Source of the DNA: JAAFJT01 sp043744275
GTDB lineage: Bacteria; Bacteroidota; Bacteroidia; Chitinophagales; Saprospiraceae
Length of the DNA: 64,000 nucleotides
Direction of reading: 5' to 3'
NCBI GenBank assembly: GCA_043744275.1
Contig: JAYTUY010000151.1
Location: 1 to 64,000, forward strand
Shown: in pieces, positions 17,890 through 27,004 of the stretch
Numbering within the stretch: position 1 is the first letter of the stretch
Layout of the letters: the number at the start of each line of letters is the position of its first letter
The notes under the pieces: model-generated
Databases searched by the model: none
Told to the model about the DNA's origin: nothing
The model's input: the letters and a program-made list of their open reading frames with translations, nothing else
Position numbers and translations under genes: made by a program

Positions 17890-20800
17890 ATGATACCCTT
17901 AACGCTCAAAATACAAGGCATTTTCTCTTATCAAGAAGAAGCCGTTATTGACTTTAGCAAGCTCGCGCAGGCTAATATATTTGGCATATTTGGAAAAGTA
18001 GGCAGTGGTAAATCCACGATTTTAGAAGCAATCATGTTCGCTTTGTACGGCGAAGTGGCGCGTATGGGCAGCTCGGGCAGGAGTTACAACATGATGAATT
18101 TGCGCTCAGATAGGATGACGATTGATTTCACTTTTGATGTTGGCGGCGTTATTTATCGGGCATTGGTGGAGACAAATCGTCGAAAAAAGAACTTTGAACA
18201 AGTAGAAACGCCCTCTTTTCGCTATTTTTCTAAGCACAATGATGAATGGCAGCCATACAATGATTTTGATGCTGCTAAAATATTGGGCATAGAATCACAG
18301 CATTTTAAAAAGACGATTATCATTCCGCAAAATGAATTTCAAAAGTTCCTTGAGCTATCGCCGACGGAGCGGACGCGCATGATTAAGGATATTTTCATCA
18401 ATCTTGAAAAATTTGAATTAGAGGAAAATGCCAAAGCTTTAGAGAATCAAAATAAGATGAACACCTTGACGGTGGAGAGTCAAATAAGAGAAATTGGAGA
18501 AATTACTGCTGAAATAATTGATGAAAAACAAGCGCAACTCATTGATTTTAAAAAAGATAGAAAAAATAATGACGCCCAATTAAAAGCTCAACAAGCCGAA
18601 GAAAAAACTCTACAAGAACTCAAAACGAAGTTCGAAGAGCTCGAAAAACTCAAAAATGAAGCTGATAAACTCGCTCGTACTGAGGGGTCTGTCCTGCTAC
18701 TTGAAAAGCAAATTAAGGATTACGAATATTTTTTGCAATACCTCAAAACACCGCTCGAACAGCAAGCAGCTTTGTATAAAAATATTGATAAAAATACAAG
18801 AGAATTAGCTCAAACACAAACGCAACTGGCTGATAATGAAGTTGTTACAAAAAATATACAAGAGAAACTTGAAGCATTGACCCCTCAGTATAAAGACCGT
18901 GAAACGCTGCTCAAAAAGCGTGATGAAATCGGTTGGCTCATTCAAATTCAGGAGTTGAATGTGAAAAATAAGGACGTGAGTGATAGACTTGAAAAAGGTC
19001 AACAGGTTTTAAAACAAAAGGAAGATGACCGACAAAATATACTCAAACAGAAAGCCCCTTTCATGATTGAGCGCGATGATTTATTGAAAAATCAACCTGA
19101 TTTTCAAAAATTAAATGCCCTCAACAATTGGTTTTCAGCAGCCAATGTTTTGAAAAGAGATATTTCAGAATTTGAAAAAAAAATTGATAACATTCTAAGC
19201 ATATTAACTGGTTTGGATGATAATCGCAAGCGTATTTCACAATTACTCTTTGCCAAATACGACGTTCAATTACCATTTAATGTATCTATTCAAGAAATTA
19301 TTTTAAGTACAAAATCTTTGAAAAAAGATATTGAAATACAGAAAGATAGCGTCGAAAATCAGTTGATTCACCTCCGTGCATCCGAGCAACTTGAAGCTTT
19401 GTCGAATGCCTTGAGCGAAGGCACGCCTTGCCCGTTGTGCGGGGCGGTTCATCACCCCTCAGTATGGAACGCCGCCGATGTTCAAAAACAAATAGTCGAT
19501 ATTAAAAAGCAATTGGATAAATATAAAAACGACATCACTACCATACAAAACATTGAAAATGAGTTGATTACACTTTTTCAAAATTATAATAATCAAAAAG
19601 ATCAACAGACAGATTGGTTGAAAAAAGTAGAAACAGAAAAGAAAAATCTCACTCAACACGAAGCCAATTTCGCTTGGAAAGATTTTGATAAGAACAATTT
19701 TATTGCTTTTAAAAAAGCATTTGATGAGGCAACTTTATTCGGTGAAAAATTGAACAACGCTCAAACTCGTTTGGATGCATTAGATAAAAATATAAGCGAA
19801 GCCGATGAATTTATAGAGAAATGCAAAACCCGTTTGACTGTATTAAAAACAGAGTTTGATAAAAACGAAACGACTGCCGAAAACCTGACATCCAGAATCG
19901 AATTTTTGAAAGAAGATTCATGGCTGAATGCAGACAATCATTCTTTAGAAAAACAAGCACAAGTCTTTGAAAATCAATACAATACAATCATATCGGACTA
20001 TGAATCCAATGAAAAAAAGCTGAAAGAACTCACTGAAAAGGGTCAATTACTGAGGGGGGGTGTTGCTGAAAAAGAAAAGCTAAATAAGAGCTTAACCGAT
20101 GAATCTGAAAGGCTTGCCAAGCAAATTCAAGGTCAAATAGACATGTCGCCTTTCGATGATTTGGAAGCAATTGATAAAATTTTCAATCAAGCTTTTGACC
20201 TCGTGAAAGCGCGTCATGAAGTAGAGGATTTTAAAAGACAAAAATCTGAAATCACGGGGCAGATTAATAATTTAGACATCCAGCTCAAAGGCAAATTCTA
20301 TATGCCTGAAAATCACCAAGCATTGAAAGCTGATATTCAAATGCTTATAGATTTAATTAATTCACAAATCAGTCAAATCGCCGTGTTGGAGGTGGATATT
20401 AAAAATTTGTTAGAAAAGCTCGACCGCCGCAACGCCCTCGAAATAGAACACCTCAAACTCGAAACACGGGGTAAAAACCTTGAAATACTGAGGGGTATGT
20501 TTTCACGCAGCGGTTTTGTGAATTTCGTTTCTACAAAATATCTCGTCAATCTTTGCATTTCTGCCAACGAACGTTTTCTCCGTTTCACCCGCGGGCAATT
20601 GCGCTTGAAAGTGACTGAAAACAATGATTTTGAGATAGAAGATTTGTTCAATTTCGGCAAAACTCGCCATATCAGAACCTTGTCGGGCGGTCAAATATTT
20701 CAAGCATCGTTGGCTTTAGCCTTAGCCTTAGCGGACAGTATTCAAGCCCTTTCCAAGACCGAGCAAAACTTTTTCTTCCTCGATGAAGGCTTCGGCTCGC

Positions 20801-20967
20801 TCGATAGAGATTCGATGCAGGAGGTTTTCAATACGCTGAAATCATTGCGAAAAGAGAACCGCATCGTTGGCGTTATTTCCCATGTAGAGGAAATGCAGCA
20901 AGAGATTGACCGTTATTTAAAGGTGACTTTTGATTCTGAGAGGGGTAGCCAAGTAGAGATTGTGTAA
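17890..20967 (+). CDS. sbcC: SbcC, ATPase subunit of the SbcCD complex
   Basis: 1025-residue Rad50/SMC-like ATPase partner of SbcD. Walker A is GKVGSGKST (35-43), then the Q-loop region PQNEFQKFLELSP. Two long coiled coils (about 170-500 and 530-880) flank the zinc hook CPLC (Cys514, Cys517). The ABC signature is TLSGGQ, Walker B NFFFLDEGFGSLD and the H-loop region VISHVEEM. Length is normal. Five dispersed words fall in this gene (18677, 18880, 19454, 20047, 20485), one only a few residues after the zinc hook. A near-match (TTCTGAGAGGGGT) is at 20934-20946. Confidence 0.95.
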   Translation: MIPLTLKIQGIFSYQEEAVIDFSKLAQANIFGIFGKVGSGKSTILEAIMFALYGEVARMGSSGRSYNMMNLRSDRMTIDFTFDVGGVIYRALVETNRRKKNFEQVETPSFRYFSKHNDEWQPYNDFDAAKILGIESQHFKKTIIIPQNEFQKFLELSPTERTRMIKDIFINLEKFELEENAKALENQNKMNTLTVESQIREIGEITAEIIDEKQAQLIDFKKDRKNNDAQLKAQQAEEKTLQELKTKFEELEKLKNEADKLARTEGSVLLLEKQIKDYEYFLQYLKTPLEQQAALYKNIDKNTRELAQTQTQLADNEVVTKNIQEKLEALTPQYKDRETLLKKRDEIGWLIQIQELNVKNKDVSDRLEKGQQVLKQKEDDRQNILKQKAPFMIERDDLLKNQPDFQKLNALNNWFSAANVLKRDISEFEKKIDNILSILTGLDDNRKRISQLLFAKYDVQLPFNVSIQEIILSTKSLKKDIEIQKDSVENQLIHLRASEQLEALSNALSEGTPCPLCGAVHHPSVWNAADVQKQIVDIKKQLDKYKNDITTIQNIENELITLFQNYNNQKDQQTDWLKKVETEKKNLTQHEANFAWKDFDKNNFIAFKKAFDEATLFGEKLNNAQTRLDALDKNISEADEFIEKCKTRLTVLKTEFDKNETTAENLTSRIEFLKEDSWLNADNHSLEKQAQVFENQYNTIISDYESNEKKLKELTEKGQLLRGGVAEKEKLNKSLTDESERLAKQIQGQIDMSPFDDLEAIDKIFNQAFDLVKARHEVEDFKRQKSEITGQINNLDIQLKGKFYMPENHQALKADIQMLIDLINSQISQIAVLEVDIKNLLEKLDRRNALEIEHLKLETRGKNLEILRGMFSRSGFVNFVSTKYLVNLCISANERFLRFTRGQLRLKVTENNDFEIEDLFNFGKTRHIRTLSGGQIFQASLALALALADSIQALSKTEQNFFFLDEGFGSLDRDSMQEVFNTLKSLRKENRIVGVISHVEEMQQEIDRYLKVTFDSERGSQVEIV

Positions 20968-21051
20968 CTAACTATTAATTGTTATTGTCTGAATTTCAAT
21001 AAAATTGTTAATTTTAAGCTCATTTTTTATTAAAACAAAAAAAAACATACT

Positions 21052-21526
21052 ATGTATTTAGCTCCTTTAAATTTTGACCGCTTCTTTAAAAAAGTGTTCT
21101 CAGATTTACGCTTTTCAGAAAAATATCGTTAAAAACAAAAAGTACAGCAAATATTTTAAGTGGTTTGACTTGGCAGAAAAAACAGCCAATAAAAATAACA
21201 CCAAAGAAGACTTTGTTCTGTATGAAAAAGATGAAGTACTCATGAAAGTTATCAGACGTATCAATATGGAAACACTCAAGCCTTACGAGTCTGATTATAT
21301 AGACGATTATAACGAAACGCTCAAAGAAATTGAGCTTTGGAATAAGACAATGCGGGATGAAGGCATGAGAGAAGGCAAAATACAAACAATAGAACTTGTC
21401 GTTATTTCTGCCCATGAAGAAGGTTTAACACCTCTAACAATCGCTACCATTACTAAATTGTCGATTGAAAAAGTCATTCAGATTATTGAAAAACATAAAA
21501 GCCAATTGAGGAATGGCTCAAAATAA
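21052..21526 (+). pseudogene. Decayed Rpn-family (PD-(D/E)XK) nuclease/transposase remnant
   Basis: The first 26 codons from ATG 21052 read MYLAPLNFDRFFKKVFSD then a stop at 21130-21132; this is the typical N-terminus of Rpn-like recombination-promoting nucleases. In the next frame an ORF (21074-21526, 150 codons) continues with the family's C-terminal part: KYFKWFDLAEKT, MRDEGMREGKIQTIELV and ITKLSIEKVIQIIEKH. Most of the central nuclease core is missing, so the gene has both a frameshift and a large internal deletion. The 150-codon ORF may still be translated, but no catalytic residues remain visible. Confidence 0.75.
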
Positions 21527-21532
21527 ATATGT

Positions 21533-21568
21533 AAAAGCCTTGCAAACTGTCCGTTTTGCAAGGCTTTT
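21533..21568 (+). terminator. Hairpin terminator after the Rpn remnant
   Basis: A 14-bp perfect stem AAAAGCCTTGCAAA / TTTGCAAGGCTTTT with an 8-nt loop and a T-rich 3' side. A dispersed word follows at 21577-21587, before the converging GMC oxidoreductase stop. Confidence 0.85.
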
Positions 21569-21623
21569 CTTCTTAAATACTGAGGGGATAGGTATTTGAA
21601 ATACTTGTCCAAACTCATACCTC

Positions 21624-23228
21624 TCAACTATTAAGAATCATCGCCGCCGCCTTCTCCGCTATCATAATCGTTGGAGCATTGGTATTTCCTGCTACAATCG
21701 TCGGCATAATAGAAGCATCCACCACGCGTAAACCTTCAATGCCGTGTACTTTTAGCTCATGATTCACGACTGCCATTGAGTCATTGCCCATTTTACAAGT
21801 GCCGACTGGATGGTAAATTGTTTCCACATTTTTCTTGATATGCTCAATAATACCTGCTTCCGATTGGTCAATCGGCGAAATAATAGCTTTTCGAAATGGG
21901 CTAAAAGCATTGGCATTCATCACCTCTAAGGCTTTTCGAGCACCATCTACCAATGTTTTCAAATCTTCTTCTTCCGATAAAAAATTGGGCTGAATGATTG
22001 GTTCATCAAGCGGATTGGCAGATTTGAGAGCCACATATCCCTTACTTTTGGGTTTTATAAGGCTTGGCAGGATTGTATATCCATCTACGGTCGGATATGT
22101 TTTAGTATTATAAACATCTACATTATCTCGACCATCGCCAATGTGAAGAGGGGCAAAATGGAATTGCAAATTGACGCTTTTAGCACCATTAATTGTCATA
22201 AATGCATAGGCTTCCAACGGGCTAACAGTCAACGCGCCTTTGTGTGTGATAAGCCATTGCACTAAATCGACGATTTGACTGAGGGGTTTGAGGTGGTGAT
22301 TAAAACCCTCTTGTTGCAATGAAAGGCTTGAAACAAAGAAAAATAAATGGTCTTGCAGGTTCTTACCCACGCCTGGCAAGGCTTTTTTGAGTGGAATATT
22401 GTGTTGTTTCAATTCTTCTGCATCACCAATTCCTGAAAGCATCAATATTTGAGGCGATTGAAAACTCCCTGCCGATACAATCACTTCTTTAGAAACAGCC
22501 ACTTTTAATAACTCATTTTTATCATTGATATATTCAACGCCTGTTGTTTTGTTATTTTCAATCAGAATTTGCTTCACGCGGGCATGTGTGAGCACTACCA
22601 AATTTGAGCGCGAAAGTATGGGCTTTAAAAATGCCGTAGCCACACTGTGCCGCTTACCATTTTTAATTGAAAATTGAAACAAGCCTGCGCCTTCTTGTTT
22701 GGCACCATTATAATCTTTGTTTTCTGCAATTCCTTTTTCCACACAAGCATTGACGAAAGCCTGTGCGTAAGGTGTTTGAAAATATTTGGCGTGAGTGATA
22801 TTCAACAAGCCATTTTTGCCGTGATAAGCGTTTTCTATATCTTCATTGTGTTCCGATATGATAAAATAAGGCAAAATCTCCTTGTAACTCCAACCTTTAT
22901 TGCCCAATTCCGCCCATTCGTCGTAATCTGCAGCATTACCGCGCACATATGCCATTGCATTTGTGGAGCTGCATCCACCAATGGCTTTTCCGCGTGGCAA
23001 GTATATTCGCCTATTATTGAGGTGCTTTTGAGGCTCTGTGGTGAAGCCCCAATCGACTTCCGTGCGGTGTAGATTGCCATAAGCCGCAGGGATGTGGATT
23101 TCCATTTTTTTATCGGGTCCACCTGCTTCAAGAAGCAGAACCTTATTGTTAGGATTTTCTGATAGGCGATTGGCTAAGACACAGCCTGCCGAACCTGCGC
23201 CGATGATGATATAATCGAATGAGTCCAT
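21624..23228 (-). CDS. GMC-family FAD-dependent oxidoreductase (choline/alcohol dehydrogenase type)
   Basis: 534 residues. The N-terminal ADP-binding fold is DYIIIGAGSAGCVLANRLSE, followed by GMC signature 1 near PRGKAIGGCSSTNAMAYVRG. The second signature region is SAGSFQSPQILMLSGIG. The C-terminal catalytic His is in YHPVGTCKMG and the Asn in GNTNAPTIMIAEKAA. It oxidises a primary alcohol; the substrate could be choline or an aliphatic or polymeric alcohol. No signal peptide is seen. It converges on the Rpn remnant and lies downstream of the epimerase on the same strand. The dispersed word at 22277 reads PLS. Confidence 0.9.
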   Translation of the reverse strand: MDSFDYIIIGAGSAGCVLANRLSENPNNKVLLLEAGGPDKKMEIHIPAAYGNLHRTEVDWGFTTEPQKHLNNRRIYLPRGKAIGGCSSTNAMAYVRGNAADYDEWAELGNKGWSYKEILPYFIISEHNEDIENAYHGKNGLLNITHAKYFQTPYAQAFVNACVEKGIAENKDYNGAKQEGAGLFQFSIKNGKRHSVATAFLKPILSRSNLVVLTHARVKQILIENNKTTGVEYINDKNELLKVAVSKEVIVSAGSFQSPQILMLSGIGDAEELKQHNIPLKKALPGVGKNLQDHLFFFVSSLSLQQEGFNHHLKPLSQIVDLVQWLITHKGALTVSPLEAYAFMTINGAKSVNLQFHFAPLHIGDGRDNVDVYNTKTYPTVDGYTILPSLIKPKSKGYVALKSANPLDEPIIQPNFLSEEEDLKTLVDGARKALEVMNANAFSPFRKAIISPIDQSEAGIIEHIKKNVETIYHPVGTCKMGNDSMAVVNHELKVHGIEGLRVVDASIMPTIVAGNTNAPTIMIAEKAAAMILNS

Positions 23229-23445
23229 ATTTTTTTAGAATAATTGTGGATATAAAAACGTAGTACGGACTTCAGTCCGCTTTTCAGCTTGATGTTTCAA
23301 TTAAAATAGCAAATTAAGATAAAACTCTTAAAATTCCATGATATTCTTTATTTTTTAAACGAAATCAATCCAAACGAAACGATAAAAGATATTTATAAAA
23401 ATAAGCCATTGTACTGAGGGGTATAGGGAATGTTTAAAGGGTAAC

Positions 23446-24477
23446 TTAAATCCCCAAGCCTATTTTATTCGAAAGCACTATTTTACCACCTTTCTCTTTT
23501 TCATTTCCTATAGATAATAAAGGCGTGGCAAACGGATTGTTCGTCACCAACCAAGGACCGTCCAAATCTGCCCAATCGCATTGAGGCGCAAGAGCAGCGG
23601 CTGCCATGATAGCACAACTTGTTTCACTCATGCAGCCTATCAGAATTTTCAAATCTCGGCGTCTGGCTTCATGCACCATTTTTAAAGCTTCAGTTAGCCC
23701 TGTACATTTCATCAATTTGATATTAATGCCATGAAATGCGCCTTGAATAGAGTCAAAATCAGTAAGCCTTTGAAAAGATTCGTCGGCAATAATGGGAATG
23801 GGTGACCCCTCAGTCACGAAAGCATTTCCGTCTAAATCTTCTTTCGGCATCGGCTGTTCGATGAGTTCCACGCCTTGATCGGCTATCCAATGCGCCATAT
23901 CTAAAGCCTTATATTTATCAATCCAACCTTGATTGGCATCTACATACAGCGGTTTATCAGTCATTTCTCTGATAGATTTGATAATGGCTTTATCATCATC
24001 AGAGCCAAGTTTAATTTTGAGGACTTTAAAAGCAACCGCTTCTGCTACTTTTTGCTTTAATACTGAGGGGGTATCTATGCCAAGCGTACAACTCGTTATG
24101 GGCATTTTTTCAGGATTTGAACCGAGAATTTTCCAAACGGGCATGCCTTCTATTTTACCTTTCAAATCATATAAAGCTATATCAATTGAGGCTTTGGCTG
24201 CTGTATTTTTAAAATCAATCAAATCAATTTCAGACATAATCTGCTGAATATCAAAAGGATACGTCTGTTTATTTAAAACCATTTGAGCTTTTTCTAAAAA
24301 TGCTGAAATGGTTTCCACATTCTCTCCATAATATGGTGGCATAGTCGCTTCACCTAAGCCGATGAAGTCGTCAAGTTCTATTTGAATTAAAACAATAGCT
24401 GTGTGGGTACGTGAAAAATGGGCGATGCGAAAGGGATGCCGCATTTGCAGGTGGTAGCTATAGTAGGTTAATTTCAT
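23446..24477 (-). CDS. Dipeptide epimerase (enolase superfamily, L-Ala-D/L-Glu type)
   Basis: 343-residue muconate-lactonising-enzyme-type enolase member that epimerises the alpha carbon of a dipeptide, typically L-Ala-Glu from peptidoglycan recycling. The N-terminal capping domain starts MKLTYYSYHLQMRHPFRIAH. Catalytic residues of the barrel are visible: the KxK pair in LKIKLG, metal ligands Asp in DANQGW, Glu in EQPMP and Asp in ADESF, and the second-face Lys in NIKLMKCTG. Specificity within the dipeptide epimerases is not resolved. It lies 24 nt after the GH65 gene on the same strand. Two dispersed words lie inside (23805 TEGSP, 24060 TPSV). Confidence 0.88.
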   Translation of the reverse strand: MKLTYYSYHLQMRHPFRIAHFSRTHTAIVLIQIELDDFIGLGEATMPPYYGENVETISAFLEKAQMVLNKQTYPFDIQQIMSEIDLIDFKNTAAKASIDIALYDLKGKIEGMPVWKILGSNPEKMPITSCTLGIDTPSVLKQKVAEAVAFKVLKIKLGSDDDKAIIKSIREMTDKPLYVDANQGWIDKYKALDMAHWIADQGVELIEQPMPKEDLDGNAFVTEGSPIPIIADESFQRLTDFDSIQGAFHGINIKLMKCTGLTEALKMVHEARRRDLKILIGCMSETSCAIMAAAALAPQCDWADLDGPWLVTNNPFATPLLSIGNEKEKGGKIVLSNKIGLGI

Positions 24478-24501
24478 TAAAACAATTTGTTATCTAAAAA
24501 G

Positions 24502-26571
24502 TTAGTTTTTAATCGTATAAGATTTTTTTTCAACACCTACACCCTTGATAGTCAATGACTTCCATTGTTTTGGTAAGCGGGGTTTATACTTTTGAACGAT
24601 GCCTTGATCAGTAAATTCTAAACCACCGAATCCGAAAATCAAGGTTTGCAAAAAGCCGCCTGCTCCTGTCGAAAAATAGGGATTCGTACCGCCAGCCGTT
24701 TCAGCTAAGACACCAAAAGGTGGCGCAGCATTGGGTTTGTATGAATCCAAAAATTGAGCGTAAGCTGTTTCAGTATTATTCAAACGAGCGTTGAGAATGC
24801 AGAAAATGGCATGTGCCATAGCTGGACTTGAGCCTTTTCGACCAGGAACATTATCGCCCAAAACCTTCCAATAATACTCCAAATCCTTCTTAATAGTGGC
24901 TTCATCGGTCACTATACTGAGGGGGTAGCTGAGGAGATTCACGTCCGTTTGCTTGATGGGTTCGCCATTATATGTAGCATGTTCGCGCGTCACGCCGTTG
25001 TCAAATTTCAAAATGGTCATATTATCTGCAACTGTTTTCCAAGCTGGATTGGGCGTTTCACCGACTAAAACTGCCGCTTGTTGAGCATATTGCAAAACGG
25101 TTTTGGCAATACCATTGGTGAACGCATTATCATCCACATTTTCAGCCCATTCGTCCGCACAAACGACATTGATAATATGGTATTTATTGTCTTTTCCTAA
25201 CTCTGCACGGGCAGCCCAAAAATTAGCCGTTTCTTTTATCACTGGATAGCCTTTTGTTTTGAGCCAATCTATATCCTTTGTCACTTGATAATATTTCCAC
25301 ATCGCATAGCCCACGCAGCCCGTAATATGGTGTTCAAACGGACCCGATAATGCCCAAACGGGTGTGCCTTCTTGCCCTGTATCGTCGCCTTCCCAAGGGT
25401 ATTTCGCACCTTTATAGCCGTAGCTGGACGCATTTGTTTTGGCAGCTTCCAAGCCTTTGAAGCGGTATTCCATCGGTGATTTCGCCATTTCAGGATGCAA
25501 AGCCAACACTGGAGGGTACATCCATAATTCAGTATCCCAAAACACGTGACCATTGTAGCCCAAGCCGCTCAAGCCCATTGGCGACATCGAATAAGGTGTG
25601 CCTTCGCGTACAAAAGAATACAAATGATACAAAGCTGAATGTATATCTCTTTGAACGTCAATATCTCCCTCTACAATTATATCTGATTCCCACAATTTTG
25701 TCCAAGCATCTTTGTGGCGTTGAAGTATGCGGTCTTTCTTTTCTAAGGCTGCAAAAATGGTCATTCGCTCCGCTTCATTTTGTGGATCAGCGGATTGTGC
25801 CGACGAAATAACCGAACCAATGACGCTGAAACGATATGTTTCACCTGCTTTCAATTTCTTTTTAAATTTCAATAAATGCATATTATTGTCCCACTCTTCA
25901 TGAATCATGCGAGGCTCTTTGCCATGCGGCTCTTCAAAAAGAAAAGAATTAGAAACAGCTAATGACAATCGACCTGTTGGCGACTTGGCAATAGATGTCA
26001 TCAAGGGAATAACGATGTGTGGACGGTCAATTTCAGCATAAAAATTCTTCACATCTTTCAAATTATCAGGCGATTCGATGACACTGGCGGGGGTAATTTC
26101 GCAATCTTTTTTAGCTGTAATTTCTACATTTATCATAGCCGTATGGGGCAAATGGCGGAGTGCCATCACCTCATGTTTCACTGAAAGAATGTCTTGATAA
26201 TCGAAAGTTGTTTGCAAAGCGGCATTTTTCATGTCCAAAATTTGGGCATAGTTGGTAATATCAGATCTGCCCAAACGCTTGCCTTGCCCATTAAAATCCA
26301 CATCCAAATTCATGTTGGCGAAGCTGAAAACTTTCATAATATTGCTCACACGACCGCGCCCGTAGGTATCAAACGCACCATTTAACACCACATCTTTGAC
26401 TTGCATCGGATTGGGTGATGAAATAATGCCAATCATACCATTGGCAACCGTGACACCATAATATTTTGATGGATCAATGTTTTTAGCGGCGATATGCCAC
26501 TCGTCGGTTTGCCCCCTCAGTATAAAGGCAGTTTGGAAGCATAAAATGGTGAAAATTATCTTTTTAAACAT
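24502..26571 (-). CDS. Secreted glycoside hydrolase family 65-like protein
   Basis: From ATG 26571 it has 689 residues with a signal peptide (MFKKIIFTILCFQTAF). The rest matches the GH65 layout: an N-terminal beta-sandwich, then an alpha/alpha toroid with GHVFWDTELWMYPPVLALHP and the general-acid region CADEWAENVDDNAFTNGIA (Glu). Families like this hydrolyse or phosphorolyse alpha-linked diglucosides. A hydrolase resembling glucosylgalactosyl-hydroxylysine glucosidase is likely here because of its secretion and layout, but substrate is inference. The 5' extension to 26640 is not favoured. The dispersed word at 26511 encodes ILRG at the signal-peptide cleavage region, and another (24914) reads PLS. 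Confidence 0.85.
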   Translation of the reverse strand: MFKKIIFTILCFQTAFILRGQTDEWHIAAKNIDPSKYYGVTVANGMIGIISSPNPMQVKDVVLNGAFDTYGRGRVSNIMKVFSFANMNLDVDFNGQGKRLGRSDITNYAQILDMKNAALQTTFDYQDILSVKHEVMALRHLPHTAMINVEITAKKDCEITPASVIESPDNLKDVKNFYAEIDRPHIVIPLMTSIAKSPTGRLSLAVSNSFLFEEPHGKEPRMIHEEWDNNMHLLKFKKKLKAGETYRFSVIGSVISSAQSADPQNEAERMTIFAALEKKDRILQRHKDAWTKLWESDIIVEGDIDVQRDIHSALYHLYSFVREGTPYSMSPMGLSGLGYNGHVFWDTELWMYPPVLALHPEMAKSPMEYRFKGLEAAKTNASSYGYKGAKYPWEGDDTGQEGTPVWALSGPFEHHITGCVGYAMWKYYQVTKDIDWLKTKGYPVIKETANFWAARAELGKDNKYHIINVVCADEWAENVDDNAFTNGIAKTVLQYAQQAAVLVGETPNPAWKTVADNMTILKFDNGVTREHATYNGEPIKQTDVNLLSYPLSIVTDEATIKKDLEYYWKVLGDNVPGRKGSSPAMAHAIFCILNARLNNTETAYAQFLDSYKPNAAPPFGVLAETAGGTNPYFSTGAGGFLQTLIFGFGGLEFTDQGIVQKYKPRLPKQWKSLTIKGVGVEKKSYTIKN

Positions 26572-27004
26572 TGATTTATTCTGAATTTTAGATTTCACAG
26601 TTTTGGATTTTAGTGATAATAATAATAGAAAATCAAGCAATGATAAGGAATTTTTTCTTTTTTAACCCATTATTAGCATTTTCAATGAATAATTTCAATA
26701 AAATTAGTTGAAAGTTAGTTGAGTTATTTTTTAAGCATGGTACTATGCTATAAATAAGACTTAATTTTTCAATTAAATCTTATTAAGTAGTTTAACGTTA
26801 ATTATGGGCACTTTTTATCAGAACATTATGGTGCGCTGCACCAACGTGATAAATTTGAAAAGGTAGCCCAATTTAAAAATGGAGTAATTTTTGATATGAG
26901 TTTCAATATAATTTATGATTGTTTTAGATTTGTAAAATTTTGTAAAACAATGATTTATAGTTTTAATAAAAAATGTATAATTAATACAGGTAAACTATTT
27001 TAAG
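26572..27004. promoter_or_regulatory. Divergent intergenic region (GH65 / MORN-caspase)
   Basis: AT-rich 433-nt spacer. It contains a short palindrome GGTGCGCTGCACC (26830-26842). TAGATTTG at 26925-26932 matches the Bacteroidota -7 consensus TAnnTTTG, with TTTC 20 nt upstream in place of the -33 TTTG, making a weak candidate promoter for the plus-strand gene. No small ORF or RNA gene is evident. Confidence 0.35.
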
